Below are positions 16,901-24,330 of a stretch of 24,330 bases of DNA, in pieces (positions within the stretch are counted from its first letter, which is position 1; each line of letters opens with the position of its first letter). The translations under genes were made by a program, and so were the position numbers. Source of the stretch: Stramenopiles sp. TOSAG23-3 (lineage: Eukaryota; Sar); contig LT642305.1 in the NCBI GenBank assembly GCA_900128585.1, positions 1 to 24,330 on the forward strand. The letters are read 5' to 3'. Under the pieces are notes generated by a model. It was not told the DNA's origin. It searched no databases and saw only the letters and a program-made list of their open reading frames with translations.

Positions 16901-17563
16901 GACAAAACCGTCGAGGGCGCGACCATAAAGAGGGCACTGCTGCGTGTGTTGGTGTCCGATGAAACTGAAAATGAACTGCTTGTATGTAAACTCATTCGGA
17001 AGTGGTCCGCCGCTGATGTAACGTGGAACGACCAACCGGCATACGATGGCCCAAAAGATAAGTGCATATCCGTCAAAGCCCTGAAAAAGAACGAGTGGAT
17101 GAGCATCGACCTCTCCGACTGGATGAGAGAGTGGGTTAGTAACCCAGAAACTAATTTTGGGATTGTATTCGTCCCAACAGGAAAGGATGCGGCCTCGTTC
17201 GTGTCCTACTTAGACCCAGATGCGAACCAACGTCCTCGATTGTCCATGTCTTGCCATGGTGACAGAACCGATTCTAGCCACGTCTTTAAAGCAGTCATGG
17301 GGAAACTAGAGACAGCACCAAGGGGCGCGGAACCGACTGCGACCGGGGCTGAAGCTGCGACCGGGACAGGGGCTGAAGCTGCGACTGGTCCACGACAGGT
17401 GGTTCACGTAGCGCTTCCATGCGACAAACCAAACGGGTGCCCGAAAGAAGACGAAAAGAAGCCAGAACCGTACCAAAGAATGAATGATAAAATCACAATG
17501 GTCAAGGCCTCCGAGGCCGCCACCGGTGCCAGTACAGGGGCCGCTACTGGCGCATCTTTCTAA
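13940..17563 (+). CDS. Secreted mosaic protein: split reelin-type fold, EGF, vWD, Gal-binding-like and DNRLRE modules
   Basis: A 1207-residue protein with a signal peptide (1-24, core YLLLILLVVG, ending VQG). Residues 25-130 are charged with few Cys. Residues 136-222 (LFSDNFDSW...VQFQLRSFG) resemble the first half of a reelin-type subrepeat. A Lys/Glu/Ala coiled coil (225-288) follows, then an EGF-like Cys cluster (291-334) and a vWD domain (343-545) opening VGDPHPLSLDG, with GEFLMF and closing ICGTFRGN. Next come an acidic helical linker with a CVND motif (560-685) and the likely second half of the reelin-type fold (686-762: LVMQYC, LP-DDAKTAGLRLRFFQ, AIDNVEV). A galactose-binding-like region (766-907; YDDSDW, AYWIF, CRVNV) and a DNRLRE-type beta domain (930-1105; W-x5-VTWN-x-QP) follow. 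The tail has Ala/Thr/Gly repeats of type AEAATG. Such modules build extracellular adhesive or matrix proteins. No membrane anchor is seen, so it is probably secreted. Confidence 0.9.
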   Translation: MNRSTCAYLLLILLVVGEVANVQGTIQRNLNARRQERLNRANHGDKDAEDKDDQDDPKGSFLTDSIKKYKCDKTKIKQVMHDAGKKGFRISIKELLAQFQTCTKEKEKAKEKDQGSKEDREQNKEVEEPVVPLKRLFSDNFDSWNKNNWEEAEGLYGRIVKGINGKGEKGSMLMDGNGKDGKTLKDDGVRMLTSKMFDARAGGTVQFQLRSFGTKGEGTCYTDYTKMKKEEQDKKRAIEQEQKKKAEQAAKKAAEQTAKAKKAEAEKKKKDEEKNKLEAKRMEEVKARKQCLSSPPCNGHGRGVYKSKCNEKTWECTSRQCTCNCIGNWYGQRCDKYMGTSQCQSVGDPHPLSLDGLRFNIYDAGEFLMFKHPEHPVEIHELTRMARPHIAATAGVAMRTEGTTISIEQPHCGNRNNFQVRAIENGVCRNIGWGRRYSRQGLTYDGGRHIYGPRGTDIYLGGWWRYNWWRGQCGSAYWLNIYVRIKAPRDGKAEGICGTFRGNRNTDEQTLIQSSGKRHHHQISRSTRNKWMIKPEDSFFICGAWKPSFRYSPSFKSLKAGQSLRAATQAAAMVDAEATVAREFARDRALNAANDKADAKGDDEKTPLSQAKALAICKKKPGIDTEEALTNCVNDMSMTNDKKTADVAKAESEEEAEEAVNEVKEDEKEEEIEMAAEAKMKVAESMDLVMQYCGKDCHNEKNWKQLKAYPQKVYGDFLNEWRTMTARLPDDAKTAGLRLRFFQKEHTCYCCEAYAIDNVEVTSGGMNVAIVADKKFELFADGKTVGQGEWWEPAKDTYRFKVPDNTRTFAVKLNGGNDAKMGLIGMFGEKLVTSSSWKCSAVLDEKDADTWMKPSYDDSDWGSAVEEGRNGILPWGERPGIAKQAYWIFTHEVYRMRGQNAYCRVNVKDAAHSHARTHEASRWSCKAGKNRLSPAAVQLSSKVVAAVEVRGGKEATEHFSPGTSFTTKVEDDDEVRVLMKIKTKNLFDKTVEGATIKRALLRVLVSDETENELLVCKLIRKWSAADVTWNDQPAYDGPKDKCISVKALKKNEWMSIDLSDWMREWVSNPETNFGIVFVPTGKDAASFVSYLDPDANQRPRLSMSCHGDRTDSSHVFKAVMGKLETAPRGAEPTATGAEAATGTGAEAATGPRQVVHVALPCDKPNGCPKEDEKKPEPYQRMNDKITMVKASEAATGASTGAATGASF
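17347..17389 (+). repeat. Short in-frame tandem repeat encoding GAEAATG units
   Basis: GGGGCTGAAGCTGCGACYGG occurs twice, at about 17347-17366 and 17371-17390, 24 bases (eight codons) apart, inside the 3' end of the secreted mosaic protein gene. The encoded Gly-Ala-Glu-Ala-Ala-Thr-Gly units recur in looser form at the extreme C-terminus (AATGAST, AATGAS). These are low-complexity Thr-rich tails that could carry O-glycans. Confidence 0.7.
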
Positions 17564-18153
17564 TTCAGCACCTAATACTAATATAAAAAAACAAATTCAG
17601 TTTTATCTAAAACATACTATATAATTTTTGTTTTTTCCAAATTATAAAAAGTTGAACTGACACAATTTTTTAGGTAAGTAATATTTATTATTAGACTATT
17701 ATATCATATTAATTCCCTCAGCAGCAGAGAGCAAATTCATCTCATCATCTTCTTCTTCTCATCATTTTTTATTTTTTTATTGTATTATTATATCGCATCA
17801 AGATAGGATTAGGGTTGGAACTGAAATAGTAATTGATTTAAAATGAGAGTCTTAAGTCTTAAAACAAACTACACGGGTTCGTAGTCTTCTAATATAATAA
17901 TAATAATAAAATAATAGTCGTCTAGTAGTCAGTCGTCTATAATAATACCAATAATATATTATAAAATATAATAAAAAAATAATAATATAAAATAATGGTG
18001 ATTAAAAAAGATACGCCAAGGTTGAAACAGTTAGTGTAGATGTTTTAAATTAACAAAATTGTAAAAGTTTCAAAAAAATGCAAAAGGTTGTAGGTACCAA
18101 CAAATGGACCATCGTTTGCATTTTCTAGACAGTAATACAAAGAGATAGAAAAT
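17564..18153. other. Intergenic region with dispersed-repeat fragments
   Basis: This 590-base AT-rich spacer between two plus-strand genes holds no supported gene. It contains blocks shared with the 3.1-3.7 kb element: 17605-17629 and 17653-17664 (inverted relative to that locus) and 17813-17866 (same orientation), plus ATA/ATT runs at 17890-17910 and 17940-17996. The helicase ATG follows an A-rich leader. Confidence 0.6.
17813..17866 (+). repeat. Dispersed intergenic repeat, copy B
   Basis: It matches 3313-3360 on the same strand. Both have GGTTGGA, a few mismatches, then the identical 20-base core AGTAATTGATTTAAAATGAG followed by AGTCTTAA. This copy carries an extra GTCTTAA duplication before the AAAC end. 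Confidence 0.75.
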
Positions 18154-21100
18154 ATGCCTTCGAAAAGGAAAAAAAAGAAACGAGTGGCTAGGCCAATATC
18201 CACTTCGTCGGTAGTTAGACCAGCGACGTCCACTTCGTCGATCGTTGTTGGGGCCAACAAGGCTAAGAGTGTGGCAAAGGGGGAAGAAAAACCAGTAGTG
18301 CCAAAAAGCGTCGACAATGCACCACCTGTCGAGAATTTTGTCGCTGAAAAAGGAACAGGGGGTGTCGGGGCTAAACCAAAGAGTAAGAACTCCTGGAGCA
18401 CCCATTTGCCGCCCGAGTATGAAACTATACTGTCCAGAGGTTCGAAATCTCCTGGGGCGGACAACGCGGTGACAAACATTGTACTGAATAGCTCCCTGGA
18501 AAATCAGGTTTTTGATTTTGTGAAACGATATGAGACGAAAAAATCGATTGCAGAAAGAAATGGCAGCCGTACACTAAAGCCAAGTTTTAAGAGGTTGAAT
18601 GCGCTGTATGTGACCCTTGAGAATTTTGGGTTCGAGCGAGAGCAGGTTGAACAAATAATGAAAGCGAACGTAGGGTACAATATCGAAACTATGTTAGAAT
18701 GGGCATGTCTAAATACTGACCATGAATTACTTCCTAGTGGCTTCTCAGACAAGACCAAGCACGACGAGCATGCACCGATACAGGTGATTTCGCTCCAGAA
18801 ACCACAAGGAGACAAACGTGCCATTGCTCGCCCACCTGCCAAGGCGAACATCATCTCCAAGACAGAAAACCTCACGAAACTGGCCAAAGGGGAAAGTACT
18901 CCATCGCAAGTTGCAGATGATACAAAAGAATCGTCTGATGATTTAAATGCGTATATTTTAAACAATTACGCCTACAGCTATGACGATAGTGAGGGTGAAG
19001 ATGAACCAAAGATGGTGTCAAAAGAGGAGCTGAAGCAGCGGAAAATAAAAGAAAGCATTGCCAAAGGCGCGGCAAAACGCGCTGCTAGAGCTCTGCTCAA
19101 GCAGGAAAACGAGGAAAAATTAACAACTCCCGCCGCCAGTGGAGACACTGCAGATATAGGATTGGTAGACCTCATGGTAAGCGATGCAGCATTGGGTGCT
19201 GATGATGTCATGCCCAAAGTTTCTGAAGATGAAGATATAGGAATTGGAATGTTTTTTGATACCGCAGAAATTTCGGAAGTACAGAACACCAAAACTATTT
19301 ATGAGAATTTTTACAAAGACCTATCCATCAATCAATCGTGGACTGGGCGGAGCCCAGTAGACTATTTCTCTTACATGATACGTAAGCGTCCAGCAAAGTT
19401 AAAGTCTAAATATAAGGCCAACCACAATTTTGATTCTTTTCCAAAGGAATATAGGTTCTCGTTGCTTTTAAAAGCGGGACTTCAGAAGAACAAAGCTGAT
19501 GTATTGGTGGAAGCGGACAAGCCGTGCCGATGTGTCGAAGACGCAAAAAACTTAATCGCCACGAAGGCTTTGTACGTTTTGTTCAAGGACCAGGCCTTGT
19601 ACCTGCAACTCCCGGAGCCATTCAAGACGATGTGGAGAGACTGGAGGAATGAAGAAAGCAGTAAAGAACAGAAATTAAATGAGCAAAAAGATTCTCCAAA
19701 GCTTAATTTTGTTCACGAACTATTGGAAGGATATAGGGGCCGTGGCCGCGGTGGTGTTGGAAAACAAGAGATGGGGGATGGTGATACTAACGTCGGATCT
19801 TTTTCCGTCAACAACGCACGTCGAAACTATTCGCGCGGTAAAACTAACAAAGACGCTTGCAAAAAATTCAAATCGAGGGTTTTAGAGGACGTCTACAAAA
19901 CTAGGCTACAGCAGCGAATGATCTTGCCGATCATGTCGTTTGAAGACCAAATTGTGGAGGCTGTCTTGGGCAACTCTGCGGTCGTAATTACTGGAGAAAC
20001 GGGTTGTGGAAAGTCTACCCAAGTCCCGCACTTGGTACTAAAAGCAATGGTGGAGCGTCAAGGCGTTGGTGAAACAAGGGGGGATATTGTGTGCACTCAA
20101 CCTAGACGAATCAGTGCCACGTCTATTGCAAGAAGGGTCAGTTTTGAAATGGGTGACGATCGCGTTGGTGCATTTTGCGGTTACAGTATTCGTGGAGAAA
20201 GTAAGCAGTCAAAGAAAACCTTGCTGCATTACTGTACTACTGGTGTGCTTTTGCGCCGGTTGCAAAGCGATCCTATGCTCAGCTCGGCAGCGGTTGTAAT
20301 TGTCGACGAAGTCCACGAAAGGTCTATGCAGTCTGATTTTCTTTTGATTGCTTTGCGAAAAATACTGCTCACTCGAAAAAGTAATTTTTGTGTCGTTTTG
20401 ATGAGTGCGACTATGGATAGTGAAAAGGTCTCTTCATATTTTTACGGGGCCCCTATTATTGCTGTGCCTGGCAGAACGTTTCCGGTGTCTGTCTCATACT
20501 TGGAAGACATTATTGAATCAACAGGGTTCATCATCGCTGAAGATGACCGGAATGCTGGTAAAATGCACCGTTCCAAGAAGGTGTCTGAAGTAAAAATTCG
20601 TGTCGCTAGAAATGTAAAACGAGGCGACGCCTACTACAACCATGAAGAGGCCGTCGACGAAGTTGAACTTTCAGGTCTAAATCGTTCGAAGTACAGTGAC
20701 AGAACGTGCATTGCCGTGGCACGTATGGATACATCGAGGGTTAATTTTGAGATCATTGAGCGTCTTCTTTTATGGCTAGATGACTCAAAGGGCTCCAAAT
20801 ATGCGGGAATTGAAGGTGCAGTACTCGTTTTCTTGCCGGGTGTGGGCGAGATATCAGCCCTTCAAAATGCGTTGTTGTCGACGCGAACGTTTTCCAATCG
20901 AAACAAATATCTAGTCGTTGGCTTGCACTCGGTGCTGTCGATGGATGATCAAATTCGTGCTTTTGAAACGCCTCCAAAAGGGGTCAGAAAAATTGTTCTC
21001 AGTACGAATATTGCAGAGACTGGCGTAACCATTCCCGATGTCGTGTTTGTCATAGATACCTGCCTCGTGAAAGAGACGCGCTACAATGAGCACACTCGGA

Positions 21101-22281
21101 TTCGTGGCCTAGTACAATGTTACATCCCGCAATCCAGTGGCAAACAACGACAGGGGAGAGCGGGGAGGGTTCGACAGGGGTTTTGTTTTCGCACGGTCAC
21201 CAAAAAACGGTACGAGGGCTTTAGCGAGGAGTTGACGCCAGAGCTGCTTCGTGTTCCCCTTGACGAATTGTGCTTGAATATCATAGTTTCAAAATCGTCG
21301 CCACAAGAATACCTTGCGAATGCGCTTGATCCTCCCAATCCCCAAGCCATAGAAGCCTCTTTAAAAACACTTTTAGAAGTTGGTGCAATAAATTCCAGCA
21401 GCGATAATATTAAAGAACTCGGCGATTTGGAAATGCTGCCATTAGGGTACCACCTTTCTAATTTACCCACCGACGTCCGTATTGGCAAAATGATTATTTT
21501 GTCCTCGCTGCTAGGCTGCGTTGATACTGTCACCACGATTGCTGCTGCTCTGGCCTACAAATCTCCCTTTTTGGACGACCAAAGCAAAGAAATGTTTCTC
21601 AATGAGGCCAATCCATCAGATCATTTGATAATTGCGGAGGCTTACAATCGCTGGGAAAATACAAAAGGAAACAGAAGAAGGTGGTGCAAAAAACATAACC
21701 TGTCAGGGTTGACTTTAAATACAATGAGGCAAATGAAAAGAGAATTTTTAGGCTTTCTTAAATCTGCAAATTTACCAGTTGCGAACCACAATGGTAAGAA
21801 ACCGAACGTTGTGCTCGGGGTAATTGCAGGAGGCCTGTGGCCCAACGTAGCATTGGCTACCACGACTGAGGAAGGAAAAGTGACAGTACGCACTGGCTCC
21901 CGGGCAGTACACTTGCACCCATCCTCAGTTTGTCACAAGAAGCCTCTTCCCCAACCACTGAAAGCTTCTTGGGTAGTATTTCACACCTTGATAAAAACAA
22001 GCCGGTATTTTATTAGGGATACATCCCTTGTATCACCGCAGGCTATTTTACTGTTTTGCGGGAACCCCACGGATGCCCAAGTAGCTTATGGGAAGCGAGA
22101 AATCATAGTTAGCAACTGGATCAAAGTTCATGCAGCAGCAAAATGTGCTGTACTAATTTCTCACTTGCGCCAAAATTTGAACAATTTTCTATTAACAAAC
22201 TATATGAATCCATCACAATCCACGAGCGGATGGGGCTCCGAGATGTTAAATTTAATCGTTGAAGTATTGGAACAAGATTGA
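18154..22281 (+). CDS. DHX29-type DExH-box RNA helicase
   Basis: A 1375-residue protein from the ATG at 18154. It begins with a Lys/Arg patch (KRKKKKR, nucleolar or RNA-binding). Residues 147-198 (LENFGFEREQVEQIM, then MLEWACLNTDHELLPSGF) match the UBA-like region typical of DHX29, DHX57 and relatives. About 395-505 is dsRBD-like, ending LPEPFKTMWRDW as in DHX29. A short RGRGRGG patch lies near 528. The helicase core is complete: motif I GETGCGKST (K620), Ia TQPRRISATSIARR, II DEVH (718-721), III SAT, V STNIAETGVTIP, VI QRQGRAGR (998-1005). Winged-helix/HA2 and OB-fold regions follow (ending near GGLWPNVA and beyond). In animals DHX29 binds the 40S subunit and helps 43S complexes scan structured 5' leaders; that role is inferred here. 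DHX57 or another DExH paralogue is the alternative. AATAAA strings at 22327 and 22342 may direct polyadenylation. Confidence 0.9.
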   Translation: MPSKRKKKKRVARPISTSSVVRPATSTSSIVVGANKAKSVAKGEEKPVVPKSVDNAPPVENFVAEKGTGGVGAKPKSKNSWSTHLPPEYETILSRGSKSPGADNAVTNIVLNSSLENQVFDFVKRYETKKSIAERNGSRTLKPSFKRLNALYVTLENFGFEREQVEQIMKANVGYNIETMLEWACLNTDHELLPSGFSDKTKHDEHAPIQVISLQKPQGDKRAIARPPAKANIISKTENLTKLAKGESTPSQVADDTKESSDDLNAYILNNYAYSYDDSEGEDEPKMVSKEELKQRKIKESIAKGAAKRAARALLKQENEEKLTTPAASGDTADIGLVDLMVSDAALGADDVMPKVSEDEDIGIGMFFDTAEISEVQNTKTIYENFYKDLSINQSWTGRSPVDYFSYMIRKRPAKLKSKYKANHNFDSFPKEYRFSLLLKAGLQKNKADVLVEADKPCRCVEDAKNLIATKALYVLFKDQALYLQLPEPFKTMWRDWRNEESSKEQKLNEQKDSPKLNFVHELLEGYRGRGRGGVGKQEMGDGDTNVGSFSVNNARRNYSRGKTNKDACKKFKSRVLEDVYKTRLQQRMILPIMSFEDQIVEAVLGNSAVVITGETGCGKSTQVPHLVLKAMVERQGVGETRGDIVCTQPRRISATSIARRVSFEMGDDRVGAFCGYSIRGESKQSKKTLLHYCTTGVLLRRLQSDPMLSSAAVVIVDEVHERSMQSDFLLIALRKILLTRKSNFCVVLMSATMDSEKVSSYFYGAPIIAVPGRTFPVSVSYLEDIIESTGFIIAEDDRNAGKMHRSKKVSEVKIRVARNVKRGDAYYNHEEAVDEVELSGLNRSKYSDRTCIAVARMDTSRVNFEIIERLLLWLDDSKGSKYAGIEGAVLVFLPGVGEISALQNALLSTRTFSNRNKYLVVGLHSVLSMDDQIRAFETPPKGVRKIVLSTNIAETGVTIPDVVFVIDTCLVKETRYNEHTRIRGLVQCYIPQSSGKQRQGRAGRVRQGFCFRTVTKKRYEGFSEELTPELLRVPLDELCLNIIVSKSSPQEYLANALDPPNPQAIEASLKTLLEVGAINSSSDNIKELGDLEMLPLGYHLSNLPTDVRIGKMIILSSLLGCVDTVTTIAAALAYKSPFLDDQSKEMFLNEANPSDHLIIAEAYNRWENTKGNRRRWCKKHNLSGLTLNTMRQMKREFLGFLKSANLPVANHNGKKPNVVLGVIAGGLWPNVALATTTEEGKVTVRTGSRAVHLHPSSVCHKKPLPQPLKASWVVFHTLIKTSRYFIRDTSLVSPQAILLFCGNPTDAQVAYGKREIIVSNWIKVHAAAKCAVLISHLRQNLNNFLLTNYMNPSQSTSGWGSEMLNLIVEVLEQD

Positions 22282-22491
22282 AGGGTTTGGGCGACAGGAA
22301 AAGGGTTTGATAAATTCAAAATGTAAAATAAATTACAAGAAAATAAAATACTAAAAGTATCTCTGCGTAATATATTAAAAGTACGGTAATTGTACACGAG
22401 AAGTACTCTTAAATCTAAGACAAAGTGGGTCGCGCACCTGCAACAACCAATCTAGAGCAATATGAACGGATGTCAAATGCTAAATACACTG
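22282..22491. other. Short convergent intergenic region
   Basis: 210 bases between the 3' ends of the helicase and the unrecognised minus-strand gene. It is AT-rich, with two AATAAA strings (22327-22332 and 22342-22347) suited to the helicase transcript. Nothing else is visible. Confidence 0.6.
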
Positions 22492-23463
22492 TTAAACTTC
22501 CGGTTTCGTGCTGTAATTATAAAAATCGCTTCCCCCCAAGGCAGCAGCTGCCAGTGCCATTAGGGCGTTCGCGTCTGCCTTCGAAGGGGGGCTGAAGGCT
22601 GAGAGTGCGGAACTCTCCTTAGAAGCTGACTTTTTGCCTTTCGTACTTTTCTTTGTTGTTTTTTTCTTCTGGGTTGCCTTTTTCGGACCTGTTTTTGAGC
22701 GCTTGGCTTTCGCAGTGCTCGCTTTCTCGGTCTTCTTTCTTTTTTTCTTTGGTTTCGCAGCGACAAACGTTTTCGAACCTTTGCTTTCTGCGATTCGTTT
22801 TCCCTTATAACTATTGACAGTAAAATACGTACTAGTGCTTCTAGCAATGCACTTTGCCATTCCTTTGTCAGCCCCGGTACAATTTACAAATGCATACAGA
22901 CGCACGCTATGTTGCATGAAGCGCATGTGTTTATGAGATCGCCAACCATAATGCCAGTACGAGGGCCGTATGAAATAAGTTAGCTTGTCCTGCTCGACAC
23001 TTTCATCTGCTGCCGGCAAATACACTGCACGCCAGCAGTCTTTATCTCTCAATGATGCTTTGGGTATTTTTTTCGGTGCTGCTGCGGCTCCTACGTTCGG
23101 AGTTCCAGGACTCCTGTAAATATCATTGTGGGATTTCGCGGTTGCAATAAGAGCAGCGCGGTATTTGTTCTCGACCGTAAATAGGTCTTCGTTGCACATT
23201 GGTGCAAGCTCGGCTATCAGCGTGTACGAGTTATAGTTACCTCCAACTCCCGAAAGCTCAATTACACAACCACAACTACACGATCCTGTGGTGCTGTGTC
23301 CGGTATTTGGACAGGCAGGGAAGCAGCGCAAATTTTTTTGGGTAGATAAGCGATTATTTCTTAAATAGTTCTTCTCAAACTTTGTCACAAACTTCAGTTT
23401 TACCCCAGACTCGTCCACCTGATTTTCTACAATCTTGCTTGGGAGTGATACTAGGGAAGACAT
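22492..23463 (-). CDS. Unrecognised protein with Cys cluster and H1-like Lys-rich tail, probably nuclear
   Basis: A 323-residue protein from the ATG at 23463; a TTG three codons upstream was not used. I do not recognise a family. Residues 20-222 look folded and beta-rich, with a Cys cluster (C47, C51, C62, C64, C66; pattern CFPAC...CSCGC) that could bind zinc. A region rich in aromatic and basic residues follows (164-192, including FIRPSYWHYGW). Residues 184-222 end in an alternating pattern (TYFTVNSYKGK) loosely like the last strands of Ig-type DNA-binding domains, only a guess. Residues 237-282 are Lys/Ala/Ser/Thr-rich like a histone H1 tail, with nuclear-localisation-type KPKKKRKK. The C-terminus has an Ala-rich helix (296-309). 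A nuclear DNA- or RNA-binding role is inferred from the tail. Codon use resembles the neighbours, and there is no signal peptide. Confidence 0.8.
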   Translation of the reverse strand: MSSLVSLPSKIVENQVDESGVKLKFVTKFEKNYLRNNRLSTQKNLRCFPACPNTGHSTTGSCSCGCVIELSGVGGNYNSYTLIAELAPMCNEDLFTVENKYRAALIATAKSHNDIYRSPGTPNVGAAAAPKKIPKASLRDKDCWRAVYLPAADESVEQDKLTYFIRPSYWHYGWRSHKHMRFMQHSVRLYAFVNCTGADKGMAKCIARSTSTYFTVNSYKGKRIAESKGSKTFVAAKPKKKRKKTEKASTAKAKRSKTGPKKATQKKKTTKKSTKGKKSASKESSALSAFSPPSKADANALMALAAAALGGSDFYNYSTKPEV

Positions 23464-24330
23464 CGTCCTCAAAAATCAACGTTATTGGTTTGTTTCGACG
23501 GGGACTGTCTTCAGTGTTGGGTGGTGTTTCGAAATGGAAGTTTGTGTTGCCTGGAAACTTACGTTTCACTCTTTACACATCATGCAAGTCTCTTATTAAT
23601 CTTTGCATATGAAAGCCTTACTATCACAAGAACTAATAATAATCTATTGCTTCGTTATATATTATCGACCATACTACTAGACTAACTAAATACCGTACAC
23701 CAATGCTAGCTGCTGTGCTTTTTTTCTCTATTCTTCTTCTTGATCTTTCTTATTGATTAATAGTAAAAAGTAAAAGTAAAAGAAGCCTTTATTGTTGATA
23801 GGTCACAGCATAGGCAAACGTCAAAAATGATTTTTTCTTTCCATAGTTGTACCAGTTTAACAATACCAAACTGTTTGTTCACTGTAAAATATTATATGTA
23901 TGGCGTAGCTACTACTTTCCTAGTTTTTAAAAACCAAAACAGAACAGAACAGAATGTCAAAATAGCATTATAGAAAAAGGAAATTGAATGGACTGACTAG
24001 CCCCTGTTAATGATTTTAATTACAGGCCGGTTTCTTAAATTAAGGATATGTTTTTGTATGGGATTAATATTATGTTGCTTCGCGCAGTTTTCATAATAAT
24101 TATCGAATCAGAAGAATCACAAACTCATACAATTAATACTGTAAGGTAAATATCCTTAATTTCAAAGAGATGTCTCATCGATATAAATATTTTTTCCCCC
24201 TTTTTTTTCTCCCTAGTTTACTTTGCATGATATTAAATATTACATTCCCACATGTGCTTGAATCACCTCTCTTTTCTTCGTTTTTCTGTTTTTTGTTCCT
24301 TTCCGGTTTTTCTCAACACCACCACACTAC
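23464..24330. other. AT-rich flanking region at the right edge
   Basis: 867 bases upstream of the minus-strand gene, presumably including its promoter. It is AT-rich with homopolymers, a short AAAGT/AAAAG repeat near 23764-23783 and a CAGAA repeat near 23939-23953. No convincing coding frame, tRNA or structured RNA was found. A gene beginning beyond 24330 cannot be excluded. Confidence 0.5.

Noticed and set aside
16556-17035. Minus-strand 159-codon frame opposite the secreted mosaic protein
   Set aside because: Antisense to the Gal-binding-like and DNRLRE region, with no domain features of its own.

Overview
This window looks like a gene-dense, nearly intron-free stretch of a eukaryotic nuclear genome, probably from a free-living protist. 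All eight genes have eukaryotic domain content, long open frames without visible introns, moderate-GC coding sequence and very AT-rich spacers full of homopolymers and microsatellites. A class I-type PI3K, a DHX29-type helicase and reelin/vWD-type secreted modules rule out bacteria. They would fit an intron-poor stramenopile (for example a labyrinthulomycete) or a similar protist, but the window alone does not fix the lineage.

Layout from left to right: (1) 1-1078, minus strand, a secreted Asp/Glu-rich repeat protein that runs off the left edge; (2) 1955-3052, plus, a lifeguard/TMBIM seven-pass membrane protein; (3) a convergent spacer at about 3159-3687 holding a MITE-like inverted-repeat element with an internal minisatellite; (4) 3791-5095, minus, a casein kinase 1; (5) 6876-12035, plus, a giant protein joining seven membrane segments, a cyclic-nucleotide-binding domain and a class I-type phosphoinositide 3-kinase; (6) 12569-12958, minus, a stand-alone PX-domain protein; (7) 13940-17563, plus, a secreted mosaic protein with EGF, vWD, galactose-binding-like and DNRLRE modules, apparently with the EGF-vWD block nested inside a reelin-type fold; (8) 18154-22281, plus, a DHX29-type DExH helicase; (9) 22492-23463, minus, an unrecognised Cys-containing protein with a histone-H1-like basic tail. 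No tRNA, rRNA, CRISPR array or transposase was seen.

The most striking item is the 7TM-CNBD-PI3K fusion. In one chain it joins a receptor-like membrane domain, a second-messenger sensor (its binding-cassette residues suggest cGMP or cAMP) and a PIP3-type lipid kinase, with no recognisable p85- or Ras-binding domain. It is followed tail-to-tail by a PX protein, a class of phosphoinositide reader, so the pair could form a writer-reader module. The two secreted genes both carry acidic or low-complexity tracts and could be extracellular matrix or adhesion proteins. Start codons were set at the first in-frame ATG.
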